From: Mytilinidion resinicola
Taxonomy: Eukaryota; Ascomycota; Dothideomycetes; Mytilinidiales; Mytilinidiaceae
Length of the DNA: 64,000 nucleotides
Direction: 5' to 3'
Assembly: GCF_010093595.1 (NCBI RefSeq)
Contig: NW_022985457.1
Coordinates: forward strand, 427,494 to 491,493
The notes under the pieces are model-generated. The model was not told where the DNA came from, did no database searches, and was given only the letters and a program-made list of their open reading frames with translations. Each line of letters begins with the position of its first letter. Within the stretch, counting starts at the first letter, position 1. This document shows positions 42,401-53,800 of the stretch, piece after piece. A program made the translations under genes and the position numbers.

Positions 42401-45145
42401 CCCTTCTTCTACTGTACGTCTGTTGATGGACTCCGGTAGCTGTCTGAAAAGTGTAGCACCGTAGATCAGACCGTTGTTGATCCGCTCGCCTTTAGCTTGT
42501 CCAGAAATATCCTCTGAAAGACGCTCGACAAGTGCAAGGACAACCGCACCAGTGCCTGCTTCGGCTTTGATCTTTTCAGAAAGGCAGACGAGTAAGTCTT
42601 TAGCGACGGAACTTGCTTGCGGCGTGGAATACCGCAAGCCATTGGTAAGAATCTTGATCACGACCTCGTACTCTTCCCCAAGATGCCTGGATTGCTTTTC
42701 GGCTGTATCCAAAGGGTAATCCTCAAGCGTCGCGTTTGCGTACTTGGCGACAGTTTGCCAGATATTAGCTGCCATGCATGTTTCGTTAGATCCCCGGACA
42801 AGATCAGCGTACTCCATAAGGAGCTCAAGCTTCAGCGATCGGGTATTCTTCGAGGCTAAGCATGGCTCAATGACCCATTTAACTAGATCAAGACGATGAT
42901 TGTCTGACAGCTTGCCTTCCGACTGATTTGCTAGCAAATCGACTATGTGAAGGAGAGGCGATTGGTAGGCTCCTTGGATTCGGGATCGATGTGATGGAGT
43001 AGGCGCGGCTTCGAGATCTTCGTTATTGTTTCGGGTAAGGAATTTGTCGGCAAAATGAACCGCTCCGAGTTTTTCCATCGAGGTTTCAACAAGGAAGCGG
43101 AACTGGCTGACCCAATCTTCCTCCTCTTCGGATTTCATCGCTGGGGTCGAGGTGTGTTTGGCCCAGAGACGGCGAAACATATTGACGATGCGTGCAATGG
43201 CATCTTTAAGTTCCATAGATGCCTTGACCTCTTTACTACCAGCCTCAGCCAACGAGTTCATCAAACATGACCACATTCTCATAAGGCTGTTCTCCTCCAG
43301 GGTTGAGTTCTTTGAGTAAGTGGCTTTGTACAGGCATGCTCCCACAAAGTCCAGCACGAGTGACATGTTCGCCCGTATCCATTTTGGGTCTAGCCGAGGA
43401 AGCTCCTCGACTGTAATGAGACGGCTTTTCTCGACTCTGCGACTGTTCCAAATTTTCGTTGGCCCAAACCCAAATAGGTAGGAAAGCATTCGACACGCGA
43501 GATCGGCATATCTGGGTAAGAGCACAAGCTGAATCCAACCGCCATGTACAAATTCTTTCCAGTATCTCGAGAGTTCTTGCGCAGACGCTGAAGGACGGAG
43601 CGAGTAGTACAGAAGGGCCCAGGAGCCAGCAATAGACACTTCCTTCGACTGCTTTCCGTTTGAAGACTTCCCTTTTCGATCCAGTTGGAAGTGGGGAATG
43701 GCGGCTAGCATTTTGGAAACGACGCTTCGAGTATTTTGATCCGGGTTAGTCACGAAGACTAGATAACCAAACGCGAGGGTAGTTTGAAAATTGACTTGGT
43801 AGTCTGTGCAGCTGGCAATGATGTCTTCCAATACCTTCAACCAGATGCTGAGCTGTGACCAGGTGTTGCCCTCAAGAGCGGGTCGGAGGAGAAGGGTAAT
43901 TGCACCCCAGATCTCTGGAACAAAATGTGCCTCGGATTTTTTGCTGAGCATATCTGTGAACCGACCGATCAGATACTCCACTTTAATAGAGCTTCCGTTC
44001 GCCTGGGTGGTATTCAAGTAGTCGGTGACTGCTTTAGACACCTGGCGTCTGTCAACAAATTCAATACCGGCCAGTTTTGCAACTTCGAGGGCACTGGTCC
44101 GGACATCGTTTTGTCCGCTTAGCATAGACTTTACGACCACTTTGAACCAAGTCAGCGTCCTGGCCGCCATGACCTCTGGAGCTTGTCGCACGAGTTTCCG
44201 ATAAACACGTAGTCGATAGGCCTGAACACCGTAGCCACTGACACGGTCTGTAATGTTCTCCAGAACGGCAAGAATTTTCTCGGCCCTGGTTGAGGTCATC
44301 GATCTTGTACTGAAATTCTGGAGGGTCAGGAGGCCGAGGTGGTGATTGACGGAGGATTTTGAGGATTCTGGGTCTTCCACGACTTGGATGACTCGGTCTA
44401 TTGTAAAGGAGCAGAAGTCATCCGTCATGGCGGCCCCAGCTGCGGGTATCCGGACTAACGCCATGAGAAGCTTCAGTGCCTGATTGCTCAAGGTTGTATC
44501 CGGAGCTCCTGTGGCTGCAACAGCTACCATATCTCTTTGTATGAATTGGGACAGTAATCCCATCTTGTTTTCTAGAGACTTTTCATCTGGTTTATCCTCC
44601 AGGGCTTTCAGTGTGTTCGAAAGGCAGATATACGCGTCAAGACGTGGAGCCCTGAGGTCCTGCGCTAGCTGTTTCACTACCGACTCGAGCATCTCGGCGA
44701 ACGAATGGAACGTGTGGGCGGATATTGGTTCTGAATCGGTGGAATTGAGATTGATCGACCGGCGGAAGGTTGTGTTCGGATCGTAGGGTTTGAGAATGGA
44801 TTTCAAGGGTGCGGTAACTCGTGTTTGGGGTAGAGGCCTCAGAGGGGTTTGAGCGGGACTCCATTGGTGAGGTGGTGGTACCACTTCGTTGAAGTTGACC
44901 TGTTTCCTTCCCGCGACTCGAGACTGATCACTGTCCGCCGAAGACGATGGGGATTGCTCGGGCGGGGTGTCGACGAAGAGTTTCCGCTGAACTGGCTTCG
45001 ACTCTATGGATTTCGATCGCGTGGGCTTCTCGTCGTCCTCAATGCTGAAGGGTGTGTCGAAGGCGGCTAGGATGTCGTCAATGTCCTGGTCGAGCTTTTT
45101 GTCTCTCGGGGGAGTCGGTGGTTGGCGGGCAAAGGAGAACACCAT
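39443..45145 (-). CDS. RIF1: Rif1, telomere and replication-timing regulator
   Basis: Rif1 recruits protein phosphatase 1 to chromatin to control origin firing, telomere length and double-strand-break repair choice. A single 5.7-kb exon encodes 1900 residues from MVFSFARQPPTPPRDKK. The N-terminal region carries two PP1-docking motifs: an RVxF type (KQVNF, residues 81-85) and a SILK type (KSILK, 115-119). The Rif1_N helical-repeat region follows (from about SFAEMLESVVKQLAQDLRA), extending over roughly 900 residues. The second half is Ser/Thr-rich and disordered, with basic patches such as KRKPGRPRKDATD, an AT-hook-like motif. The C-terminus (SSILAKLRKIVADCSQM, then EFDDVLFDIRTRV) matches the conserved short fungal tail. 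The upstream in-frame extension to 45385 lacks conservation features. Confidence 0.93.
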   Translation of the reverse strand: MVFSFARQPPTPPRDKKLDQDIDDILAAFDTPFSIEDDEKPTRSKSIESKPVQRKLFVDTPPEQSPSSSADSDQSRVAGRKQVNFNEVVPPPHQWSPAQTPLRPLPQTRVTAPLKSILKPYDPNTTFRRSINLNSTDSEPISAHTFHSFAEMLESVVKQLAQDLRAPRLDAYICLSNTLKALEDKPDEKSLENKMGLLSQFIQRDMVAVAATGAPDTTLSNQALKLLMALVRIPAAGAAMTDDFCSFTIDRVIQVVEDPESSKSSVNHHLGLLTLQNFSTRSMTSTRAEKILAVLENITDRVSGYGVQAYRLRVYRKLVRQAPEVMAARTLTWFKVVVKSMLSGQNDVRTSALEVAKLAGIEFVDRRQVSKAVTDYLNTTQANGSSIKVEYLIGRFTDMLSKKSEAHFVPEIWGAITLLLRPALEGNTWSQLSIWLKVLEDIIASCTDYQVNFQTTLAFGYLVFVTNPDQNTRSVVSKMLAAIPHFQLDRKGKSSNGKQSKEVSIAGSWALLYYSLRPSASAQELSRYWKEFVHGGWIQLVLLPRYADLACRMLSYLFGFGPTKIWNSRRVEKSRLITVEELPRLDPKWIRANMSLVLDFVGACLYKATYSKNSTLEENSLMRMWSCLMNSLAEAGSKEVKASMELKDAIARIVNMFRRLWAKHTSTPAMKSEEEEDWVSQFRFLVETSMEKLGAVHFADKFLTRNNNEDLEAAPTPSHRSRIQGAYQSPLLHIVDLLANQSEGKLSDNHRLDLVKWVIEPCLASKNTRSLKLELLMEYADLVRGSNETCMAANIWQTVAKYANATLEDYPLDTAEKQSRHLGEEYEVVIKILTNGLRYSTPQASSVAKDLLVCLSEKIKAEAGTGAVVLALVERLSEDISGQAKGERINNGLIYGATLFRQLPESINRRTVEEGRKSLWGASPMPPRTSDFDPYKRFYKTVVVLLSSAYDNLDLVDVLTFKDFIMAFSASIQKCPISLLGLYLRRIQAGVIVWIQDAGRKLQTRNNRTADTYRSIVSMWQTINEALKKLPKKDSSTLSALSPLVASGFLSRRRELTNDSVGTWNSTFGNEETLEYPPNVKRALNRLTPMVELQLPAFPHDEDQDSVASFYDSEVEQSQPEVEKSTDLVRETSPTLPTITTTAPLKSPASTSVSRGRTPLGQLPRARLRHDDSQIYFEEITSEPNDSMVQQSQVLTDRQLEVLEKQRATAAMLPDIRSSPVAELPRSSVGVTRLNLTSDLPNIDSDDALHTPLKGRKSLGPMDYYVGSSPTPRNRSRTKQIMSDTSVATPDAVRKIQVTAPSEDDPPSSPPDMETTQESLGSYILETASDAAGIVEDSFEYRQVEKDVAHDLSDEIEVHETTEFDSRVPFSSPQQAGSVEDDNEINNEVDDLTPEEDEDLPSPNPESQLAAQITTDMEALEKRSVEVITAKSSGNLRRIPEVNGTPSVILRGHAEQQLDKSTLEHLDDSSPLPEPVHVAVQSSPDQSIPVPQDNQSATSEDMSRVGDSFLATDSSFHTAVDMPRRTSTTNIQRSFRNTPSSPAQSSRSTRNTPSSSQATVKSSQKRKESLAVADIAAKRVRKQSTPRQTPVPSIRRTPSFVNPADDEEMLDCIVVDMNSPLTRRLGSTSAEKQPRVVVTPASSPAPNNKTEGSATSNKMMPPPISSAPAKRKPGRPRKDATDAEKPTRSTKRSVRLSVPELGRSVSDSTHDLVDETRAPKRVKRTASQGISRATSLAPSETSSHISITRKLDHVAIGPTPRALKDAAFHPPSSPIREQHDEPSPNQEAVQQPIRRPSIVAAPAINAEASSQASRFLSRISTPLKRTADAMATDAPATPSHARTPLGRIMATPSSILAKLRKIVADCSQMVLGSQEEREFDDVLFDIRTRVHDAGRRGRDT

Positions 45146-46120
45146 GGCTATGCGAGAAGAAACAAAGAGGCAAAGAAACGCGAAATGGACATAAGAGACA
45201 CGGCGGGCATTGCACAGGATCGCGGGTGTAGTGGGAATACGACTTGATGAAAGTGGAAGGCTGGCAGGGTCCGCTTTCATGGAAATAGTAGAGTCGCGTC
45301 GAGGCGTCGCGCTCGTGAATTGTCCGTGCGCTAGTTCTACTCGGAATCTGGGGAAACGTCTGCACCGAGGGCAAATCACATTCATTCGCCAGGGAATGGT
45401 GAGAGTGTCGTGAGTGTCTCATTGAATCTTTGCTTTCACTCGATACCCCCTGGATTGTTCTGCATCTCCTCGGAGCGTTGTGATGCTCTTTCCCAAGCTG
45501 CCTGCCCGAGGTCTACACCTGCATATGCCCCTAAGCCACTCCTTCAGCTACAATTCATATGCACGAAACCGCGGGGTACGTTCTGGCATAAAGCTTGACG
45601 ACACGACGTGTCCATCTTCTCCAATATCTTTGCTATATAGAGCCACCTCAATACTAATGCTAAACTGCAAACATATGGCACGATCCACCGTTGCCAGATA
45701 TTCCCTCATAGCCATCTCCAGCATGACTATCACTATACATAGATCCATGTTTACAAGCAAGCTGTCGTCGCCGAATCACAAGTACTCCTAGGCATCGTAT
45801 CACGCGCATCGCCAGGTGATGGTGGATATCGGACTGCAGACATGTCTCGAGGCATGAACCCTCATCACGAGCCGTTGCCCGCGCGCCTACTACCGTCTGA
45901 ATTAATGCGCCAGCTGTCCTGATGATGATTTCCACAATGCACATGTGCTCGGAGCCCTGGTCGGTCACCGTTCTGCTGCCATGGCTTTGACGCATCCTTC
46001 AATAAAGGTGCGGGGACAGCCTGAAGCCGTTGCCGTCTCGCGTCTCGAGCTCCTTCATCAGCATCTATATGCTGCCTACCGCCACCCACGATCAACCACC
46101 TCCTACACGTCCATGCCAAC
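45146..46120. promoter_or_regulatory. Divergent intergenic region, Rif1 / Ric8
   Basis: 975 bp between divergent starts. No repeat or RNA gene was seen. Frames such as 45660-45995 and 45865-46212 (minus) lack family features. Confidence 0.4.
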
Positions 46121-47861
46121 ATGGCTCCTGCCACCAAGAGCTCCGCCATGACGCCCTCCAGTGGCAAAGGTACGTCGTCAGCAATTCTCCAAGCTATACA
46201 CAGCGCTGACATCGTCTAGCGAAGCTGGAACAAGTCACTTCAATCCTCGCGACACTGAAGACCGACCTCGAGCAGACGAACCTACTCCCTCACCGTAAGG
46301 CCGATACATTCCTAGACGCGGAGGCCGGACACGGGCAGTCGAACATGCGGCCAACTGAACTTATGCATATTCACAGAGCGGAACACCTTGCTAGAAGAAC
46401 TCAAAGTCCATGGACGCGCTGCCGAGAACGCCGACCCCATATTTGCCCGGAACGTATGTACACGGAGGCTTGCTGTAGGAGGAGCGAGACTGACTCTGGA
46501 GTCGTGATAGGGAATTGAGATACTAGCACGCTATGGCTTCGAAAGCTCAAACTCGGCGACATCGCGAGAAGCACTCCGGTGTCTTGCAAACGCATTGTTA
46601 CTACAGCCCAAGACCCGGCAAATGTTCGTGGACCTGGGTTTCGGAGACAAGGCTGCTGAGAAGGCGAAGGTAAGTTGTAAGGCCATACATCGGGAGAATA
46701 TAGCTAATTCCCCTCTAGAGCGACAACACGGACGACGAGTTCCTCATCTCCCGAATCCTCTTTCTCCTGACCTACGATTCCGACCTCGACTTCGACTCCC
46801 TAGTGAGGTCGCATCAACTTGCTGAAAGCATCAACGCCGCCATCGCGCGGCATGCAAGGCGATACTCCAAGTCCTCCCGGCACCTCTCCTACGATAACCC
46901 CATGTCCATGAACACCATGGCCCTCTCCGAAACTCTCAAACTCCTGTTCAACATAACCCACCACTACCCCGACCTGCAACCCATGTTCACAAAGTCAATC
47001 CCGCACATCTTCAAAATCCTCGTCCGCCACAAAATCCCCTCTCCCCCCCTCGAGCAACCCGTCAACTACCTCATCAACGCCCTCCTCAACCTCGACCTCG
47101 AAGAAGGCGACAAAACCGCCAAATCCTTCTCCCACTCCGCCGTCTTCCCCAAATTCGATGCCAAATGCAACGCCGAGCACCTCATCAACATCCTCGACCA
47201 GGCCATCTCCGTGTATCCCGAAGCCCAGCTCGACCGCGTCGCCCCCCCCGTCCTGACCCTCATCCGCCGCGTCTACGAAATCGCCCCCGACGCCGTGCAG
47301 ACGTACATGCAGTGGCTGCTGCTGCCCACCGACGACGAGCGCACGCGGCCCCTGGGCAAGAGCGACACCCTCTCCGCGCGCCTGCTGCGCCTCTCCACCT
47401 CCGCCATGTTGCCCACCCTGCGCGGCAACATCAGCAGCATGCTGTTCGAGCTGTCCGGGAAAGACGCCGCCAAGTTCGTGCACAACGTCGGGTACGGCTT
47501 CGCGTCGGGGTTTTTGCTGAGCCACAATATCGCCATGCCGGAGAGCGCGATGGACGCCTATGCGAATGGGACCGAGGGCGCGGAGAAGGGGGGCGTGCCG
47601 GTGAATCCGATTACCGGGCAGCGGCTGGATGCGGAGGAGGAGGAGCAGGGGCCGCCGATGACGCGCGAGGAGAAGGAGAGGGAGGCGGAGCGGTTGTTTG
47701 TGCTTTTTGAACGGTATGTTGGTTCCATGTTTGCGATTGTTATGCGATACTGACGATACGTTAGGCTCAAAGCTACAGGCGTTATGAACGTGGAGAATCC
47801 AGTTGCGCGAGCGGTGCAGGAGGGTCGATTCGAGGAGCTGGATGACGATGCTGATGAATGA
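46121..47861 (+). CDS. RIC8: Ric8/synembryn, G-alpha chaperone and exchange factor
   Basis: Ric8 folds nascent G-alpha subunits and acts as a receptor-independent exchange factor, so it should serve heterotrimeric G-protein signalling in growth and sensing. Six exons fit by phase: 46121-46169, 46220-46294, 46377-46453, 46511-46669, 46719-47713 and 47765-47861, giving 483 residues. Landmarks are EILARYGFES, REALRCLANALLLQPKTRQMF, SRILFLLTYDSDLDF, TLKLLFNITHHYPDLQPMF, VNYLINALLNLDLEEG, and the C-terminal NPITGQRL, MTREEKEREAERLFVLFERL and GVMNVENPV. The all-helical, armadillo-like composition and the length are normal for filamentous ascomycetes. The first three exons are very short, and the start was set by the only ATG whose frame enters exon 2 correctly. 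Confidence 0.92.
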
Positions 47862-48355
47862 ACGATGGTCACGTGGTCAGGGTGTCATACGCGGACGCAC
47901 GACGTGCAATCTTGCATTTAATCAGGGATGCATTGGTAGGTCCTCTCATTCAGGGCATCATGCCATTATGGTTGTATAGGGAGTACACATACCACGGAGT
48001 TGAATCCAATTCATTTTCGGTCATTCTTGAAACACGCCTACGCGCGATTGTGATGCTGCCAAAATGATCATTTTTGTCTACCGGAGTGGCTGATCTACAA
48101 GGAGCTACCACCAAAAGAGCATCCTCGGAAGGCTTCCAACATAGAGGAAGTGCCAGTCACCACCCTTTCATCCATCGTGCATGCATGAATCATGAGGTCC
48201 GTTCCAGTCTAAAAATGCAAACGCCATCATGCAACGTCATCAACAGTCGTGATGTGTCTCCCCCGAAAGCCGCCTACGCAGCCAATCCCATCAAAGAAAG
48301 AAAGGACAGAAAGGAAGAGTATCTCGCCAGATCTCGTCGATTGTGGTCGAGGCGA
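47862..48355. other. Convergent intergenic region
   Basis: About 494 bp between the Ric8 stop and the Rei1 stop. The frame at 48074-48388 has no family features. Confidence 0.35.
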
Positions 48356-50163
48356 TCATTGCAGGAGCGGATCCTAGGTCCCAGTTAGCACAGTCCCACC
48401 TCATTCTGATGATTCGAAGACTTACCCTGAAATGTTTCTGGAAGTTATGCTGCTTCTCGTTTCCAGCCTGGTACTTATTCCGCGCCCGCTGCTCCCTCCG
48501 CCTCTCCCGTTTTTCTGTCACATTGACAGCCTTCTTCGTAGCGTCGCTCACGCCAATCATGCCCAGGCCGCCATTCGCGCGTGTGATGAGCTCACCACCC
48601 TGCCGACCGCGACCGCGACGCTGCCCATCCATGCCGGTATCGCCATCGGAGTCTTCCTCGCCGCTTGAATCAGCTTCGATGCGGCGCTGGTACTGCTCCA
48701 TGCGCTCCGAGGCACTGGGATGATTGCGCAGGTTCTGGCGGTAGTAGCGGTTGAGAGAGCGGTGGCCGGCGGTGCGGCCGGAGGGGAGGTGCAGCTCGAA
48801 CTCGTCGTGGTAGACTGCGTGCGGAGTCGGATGAGCATGAGAATGCCAGCCATCACTGGCACGATGGGGCCGCGGGTCGCTGTGGGAGTGGTGGCGGGAC
48901 TTGTTGAGGAGGGCGTAGCGGTGGGAATGATCATCGATAGGGACAGAGGTGATTTCGTCGGTGGGGACGTCGGAGAGGGTGCTATCGGTTTCCCAGCCCT
49001 CGTCTTCGACGCCGCCCATAGTCTCGTCACCGTTATGCGTTGTCTTGGTGGTGCGGGCTGCGCCAAGCTTGATACCGCCGCCGCTGGTGGTCGAGTCGGA
49101 GTCCTCGAAGTCTTCTTCGTCCGAGTAGGTGCTCCGGAAGTCGTAGAATTGGCCAATTTCGATAAGCTCGGTTTCGCCTTCGAAAGCGATCATGCAGTGG
49201 CCGCGATCTCGCATGTGCGTTTGGATTCCTACAGCGGTGTGGACTGCCTTGCCGCAGTAAAGGCACTCGTGAAAGTCGTTGATCTTGGTGTGGAGGTACT
49301 TGATCAGACCTTCGCTATCCGTGAGATAGTCCTTTTCTGGGATAAACATGCCGTGGATGCGGCCCATGTGCTCGATGTTCAGCGAGAAGTTCGGGGAACG
49401 ATAGTTGCAGAACAAGCAGTTGACGAGGGGGTCCGTCTTGATTTTGTTGGCGGAGGCTGTCGACGTCGCATCATCTTTCTCCATGGCTGAAGAGCCGGTG
49501 TTATCCCTAGACAAGGGGTGCTCTGGTCGGTCGCCTGCAGCAGAGTGGTGTGGGCGCGTTGGCCGACGAGAAAGCGGCACCTCGCTCAGTGTCGTATTCT
49601 TGATCTTGTCCACCACCTTTGTAAATTCCTCCTCGACCTCGTCGTCCGCTGATTCGTCTATGGTAGGCTCGCCCAGAGAGAAAGCTGAGGACGTTACTGA
49701 CGCCGTCTCATCGTCCCGTCCCACGGAGGCTCTAGATTTGTGTCCCCTCGCAACATTCGCTTTATGTTTCTGGCTGTTCAGGTGGTTGGCATAGGCGTTC
49801 TCGCTGAAGTACGACTTCTGGCATATCGAGCACGGCTTCTCGAAAGCGGCTTTGGCTGCGGTCGCGGCTGCAGAAGCCTTGTTGGCCAGCACCTTCTCGG
49901 CGAATATCTCTGCGGAGAGGGGGGGAAGGTTCGCGACTCTGCGCTTGAGATTGTACCGACTAGAGGAGGCGTGTTAATTGGAGCCTGGGTAGGTCTCGAA
50001 GAGAGTAGTAGAGAACATACTGCCAGTCGGCCTGCATATGAGCCCTCTGAAGCTCACTCGACCTGAATGCGACCTGGCAGGTGTTGCAGGTGAATGGATG
50101 GGTAGATTCGCGGCCTTGCTGTGACGGCTGGCTCGCCGTCAGCGGCTTCGGAGAGGCCAACAT
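48356..50163 (-). CDS. REI1: Rei1-type cytosolic 60S ribosome maturation factor
   Basis: Rei1 acts on cytosolic pre-60S subunits, helping release Arx1 and proof-reading the exit tunnel with its C-terminus. Three exons on the minus strand: 50163-50021, 49959-48426 and a tiny 18-bp last exon 48373-48356 encoding DPLLQ and the stop, giving 564 residues. Four C2H2 units are visible: CNTCQVAFRSSELQRAH, CSICQKSYFSENAYANH, CLFCNYRSPNFSLNIEH and CLYCGKAVHTAVGIQTH. Between fingers two and three lies an acidic disordered linker. The C-terminus RNKYQAGNEKQHNFQKHFR followed by DPLLQ is the conserved tail. The family tail supports the micro-exon; without it the frame would read through into unrelated sequence. 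It is divergent from the Hul4 gene. Confidence 0.93.
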
Positions 50164-50807
50164 GGTATCGTTTCGGTAAAATGAGCAGCAGGTTAAGAGT
50201 ATAGTGGAGGCTAAGGGGAGTTGTGAAGAGTGTGGTGAAAATGCAGGGACGACAGTGGGTTGGAGGGACCGCCGCTACCAGTGACGAGGAGGGGCAAAAA
50301 GGCCTTTCGGGGCGTCGGCAGGGCACTGTCTGGACAGCTTGAGATATAATAATCTACCAGAATGGTGCTCGGAAATCAAAGAGCATGACAGAGCACGAGC
50401 GAGGGGCAAACTCGGCGTTGCAGAGTGGCGAGATGGGATGAGCTCAAATTGGGCGTGTGCGGGATTATGGATGTGCTGGCTGGTGACGTCCCTTGGTCTT
50501 CAGCCTTGCGGACCCAGCCTTACGCACGTGACGCAGCACCAAGACCACCGAATCGCGTATCCCCATCGCCAGCCTCCTCCGCACTTCCTCTCATTCACCC
50601 CACGTCCCTTGGCGCCTGCTTCCCCAGCCTACGAGGAAGCCGAGGACAGCGGATGAAGCTTCCTACCATGTGTCTTCAGAGCCCCGTCATTCCGCCTGAT
50701 CCCTCTTCGCCCTCAACTGCGACACGACTGCCTCTCCAGCAACAACCTCAGTCGCTTCGCCCAATAAGCCAGCAGTTACCCGAGCACGAATACCCAACAT
50801 CTATGAT
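50164..50807. promoter_or_regulatory. Divergent intergenic region, Rei1 / Hul4
   Basis: 644 bp between divergent starts. No repeat was seen, and the frames at 50339-50811 look like chance. Confidence 0.4.
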
Positions 50808-53800
50808 ATGACGTCCAAGTCGAGGAGAACCCGGAAACCTTCGAGCCATGAGATCCCTTCAATGACTGCTGCGTCCCTGGGCATAGGGGTCAGCAATAGA
50901 ACCCGTCCACTTCTTTCAGAATCTTTGGCCGGCCGTATTGTTTCGGTGGAGGACCCAAGCAGGTTGTTAGACTCTGCGCATGCTTTGCGCCAATTGCGAT
51001 TTCAGAATCTTGTTAGACGGTTCGTGCTGATGCTATTTCGTCTTGCAACTCTAGTAACCCACCTCCAGATACATCTCCCAGATTCAGTACGGATGCGAAG
51101 AGCCCTCATGCACCACTCCTACCTGCCTTAGCTGTAGAAAACGAGACACCAGCAAACCATTTAAAACGCCTACGCAGGTGACGGCTCGAGCGCTTGCTCA
51201 TTATCTCGCCAGTCAGGACAACCCGCATGCTGGATTATGTCCCAATAAGCTCAACATCTTACCGTCGACCCTTGAAATTAGCGGCAAGCAAACTCGTGCA
51301 GCCACAGGAGATTGGGCGGATATACCTTACGGGAGCACGGTGTTTGGGAATGGTCGTTCACGCTCTCATGAGCGTATCATGCTTCAAAATGATTTAGCTG
51401 CTCCTCCCGCCAATGGGCGTCTTGATGTCCGATCTTCGAAGCCTTATGATTCCTCTGAGCGCCCGGAAAATACGTATTGGCAAGATGTCAACCGCCAGCA
51501 TCAGGCAAAAAAAGACAACAAGTCATTAGGGCAGAACTTGTACGACACGGTTGCTGTGATCTGCTCGTTTTCAAAACATATACCAAGCCCCCCTGAGTCT
51601 CTTCACTCCCTGTCAAAGTATCGTGAGGATCCTCCATTGATCCATAGAAATCACACGTCACCGGCCAGTATCAACGCAAAAGCCGACAACTCAGACAGCG
51701 TGATGGACCATAATACTTCATCGCAATCCAAGAGCAGCTCTTCGATTGACTCACAGCCATCATGCAACGGTCACATGGCCAACGGGGTCAACGGACACGA
51801 CAGCGGGCCGGCCAAGACCGGCTCGCACACTTTACCTATACTCAGTCGTCACCCTTCGAAGAAATCCCCCGGACGCTCCAACTCCCACATAACAACTGAG
51901 TATCACCCTGACGGACAAATAATCCGCAAGTTTACCCAACGTATACCCCACTATTCGAACGGCCAGGCCAGAACCACCGATCATCCCGGCCTTGACGGAG
52001 CTGGCGGTACCGATTTTGCCAAGTCTAGCACCATGGGTACGGCCAAACTCTCAAATGGCATTTCCATCAAGGGCGGGGAAACGAAAGATATCTCAAGGGC
52101 TGCGACTGCAGTGATACCAGACCATCAACGCTCGGAGCGAGACCAGCATTTGGAGCGAGCCTCAGATCGCCGCAAACAAGACAGAGTGGCTGTGCCAGTC
52201 ACTTCACACCTCACGTGTGCTGTCATGGACGAACTTGCTAGCCACACTCGTGATTACCGGAGCGACGACGGAGAACCATCGGCCTTCTCATTTGTCGTCG
52301 ATTACGACAAGAGAGCAAGACTTCGACCTAGTATGCCTTTCGTCAATCGATCCTTATACTATAGCCTAAGTGATCCCGCCACATTGTTGCGATCTTTTCG
52401 CGACGAAGAATGGAAAGAAGGAGCTCAATCACCTTTACCTCACCTCAATCCCAATCGCCTGAGCCACGCTTTTCGGTCTTGGAATCAGCGTAATGGATCA
52501 CTTATTTTTGACAGCCTGTGGATTGCTACCGAGGCATTGTTTAATCCTCCCCCAGAGATCGTAGCCCAGAAAAGCCCAAGGATCCGAGCAGCGCGTAAGG
52601 CCCCTAACGTGGACGGGTTCGCCGATCTGCTCGTCTCCCCAAACTCGGACACGACCAAAGTCTACCTCAGCGATCTTGATGCAGCGCACATAGCCATGAT
52701 TTGCATTCATGCTCTAACCTCCCTGGTTCCTGTTGGGTGGCCACACACTTGGGCAGAAGTCCGCAACCTACGATCGTGGGGGATCATTCTTCCACGGGCT
52801 CCCCATGACGTGCACAATCACATAGAGTACCAGTTCAAGCACCCTTGGCTCGGCATCATCGACGGGCTAGAATACGAACCAGCACTGAGACTGGCAGACC
52901 GACTGGTCCGGGGCATTGCTGCCCGCCGGTGCTTCTCGGAGATTTTGAAGACCATGTCCCGCCAGGCAGGCGAGCAACAAGACTCCAAGCAGTCCACTTT
53001 CGGGTTAATGGATGCTGTCGTCCAACATCTTGCGGTCGTAGAACAGCAAGCGAGTAAAAGCCGGTTCAACCTCGATACAGATCGCGATCCCGGCTGGACA
53101 GTAACTTCTGTTTTCCTAGAATGGTTAAGAACTATGATCATCAAACAATGGGACTGCAAATCCGAAGTTCACCGGTGGAGTTCCGTTGGAGGTGCCATTG
53201 AAATCATGGGTGATTTTTGTAGGTCTGGTCTTTTTCTCAACTCAATCTGGTTCTAATTGTTGCAGATGAGCATCGCGATTCTTTAAATCTATACAGCAAC
53301 ATGTTTCGGATCCATTATCTTCATGAACGCATGGATCAAGTCAACGCACCAACGGAATGGTTGAAGCGTTCACCTAATCCTAATACGCTCCACCTTTTAT
53401 CGTACCCGTTCCTGTTCCATCCTCAGAGGGTAGTGTCCTTCTTCCGCACAGTTAATTATAGATCCATGTACAAAGAGTACGAGCGAACCGAGCGAACGCA
53501 ACACCTCCGCCGACAACTGCATTTGTTCTATGACGACAGATTTTGGTTTGTGTTTGAGGACAAGCTTCAGGTTCTTTTCTCGCGATATCTGGTTCTAGAT
53601 GTCACCAGAGCGGATCCATTAAAGGACACATTCGATCAGCTATGGGGATTGCAGAAGAGGCATTTTATGAAGCCTTTGAAGGTCAAACTAGGACACCACG
53701 AAGGTGAACAAGGACTAGATCAAGGCGGTGTCTCCCTTGAGTTTTTCCAAGTCATCCTAGCCGAGGTCTTTGATCCCAACAAAGGTTTGTTTTGTCATAT

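Noticed and set aside
46995..47710. ORFs of 176 and 181 codons overlapping Ric8
   Set aside because: Both are frame or strand shadows of the large Ric8 exon; the Ric8 frame alone carries family motifs and correct splice phases.
48720..49490. 256-codon plus-strand ORF inside Rei1
   Set aside because: It is antisense to the zinc-finger exon and has no independent features.
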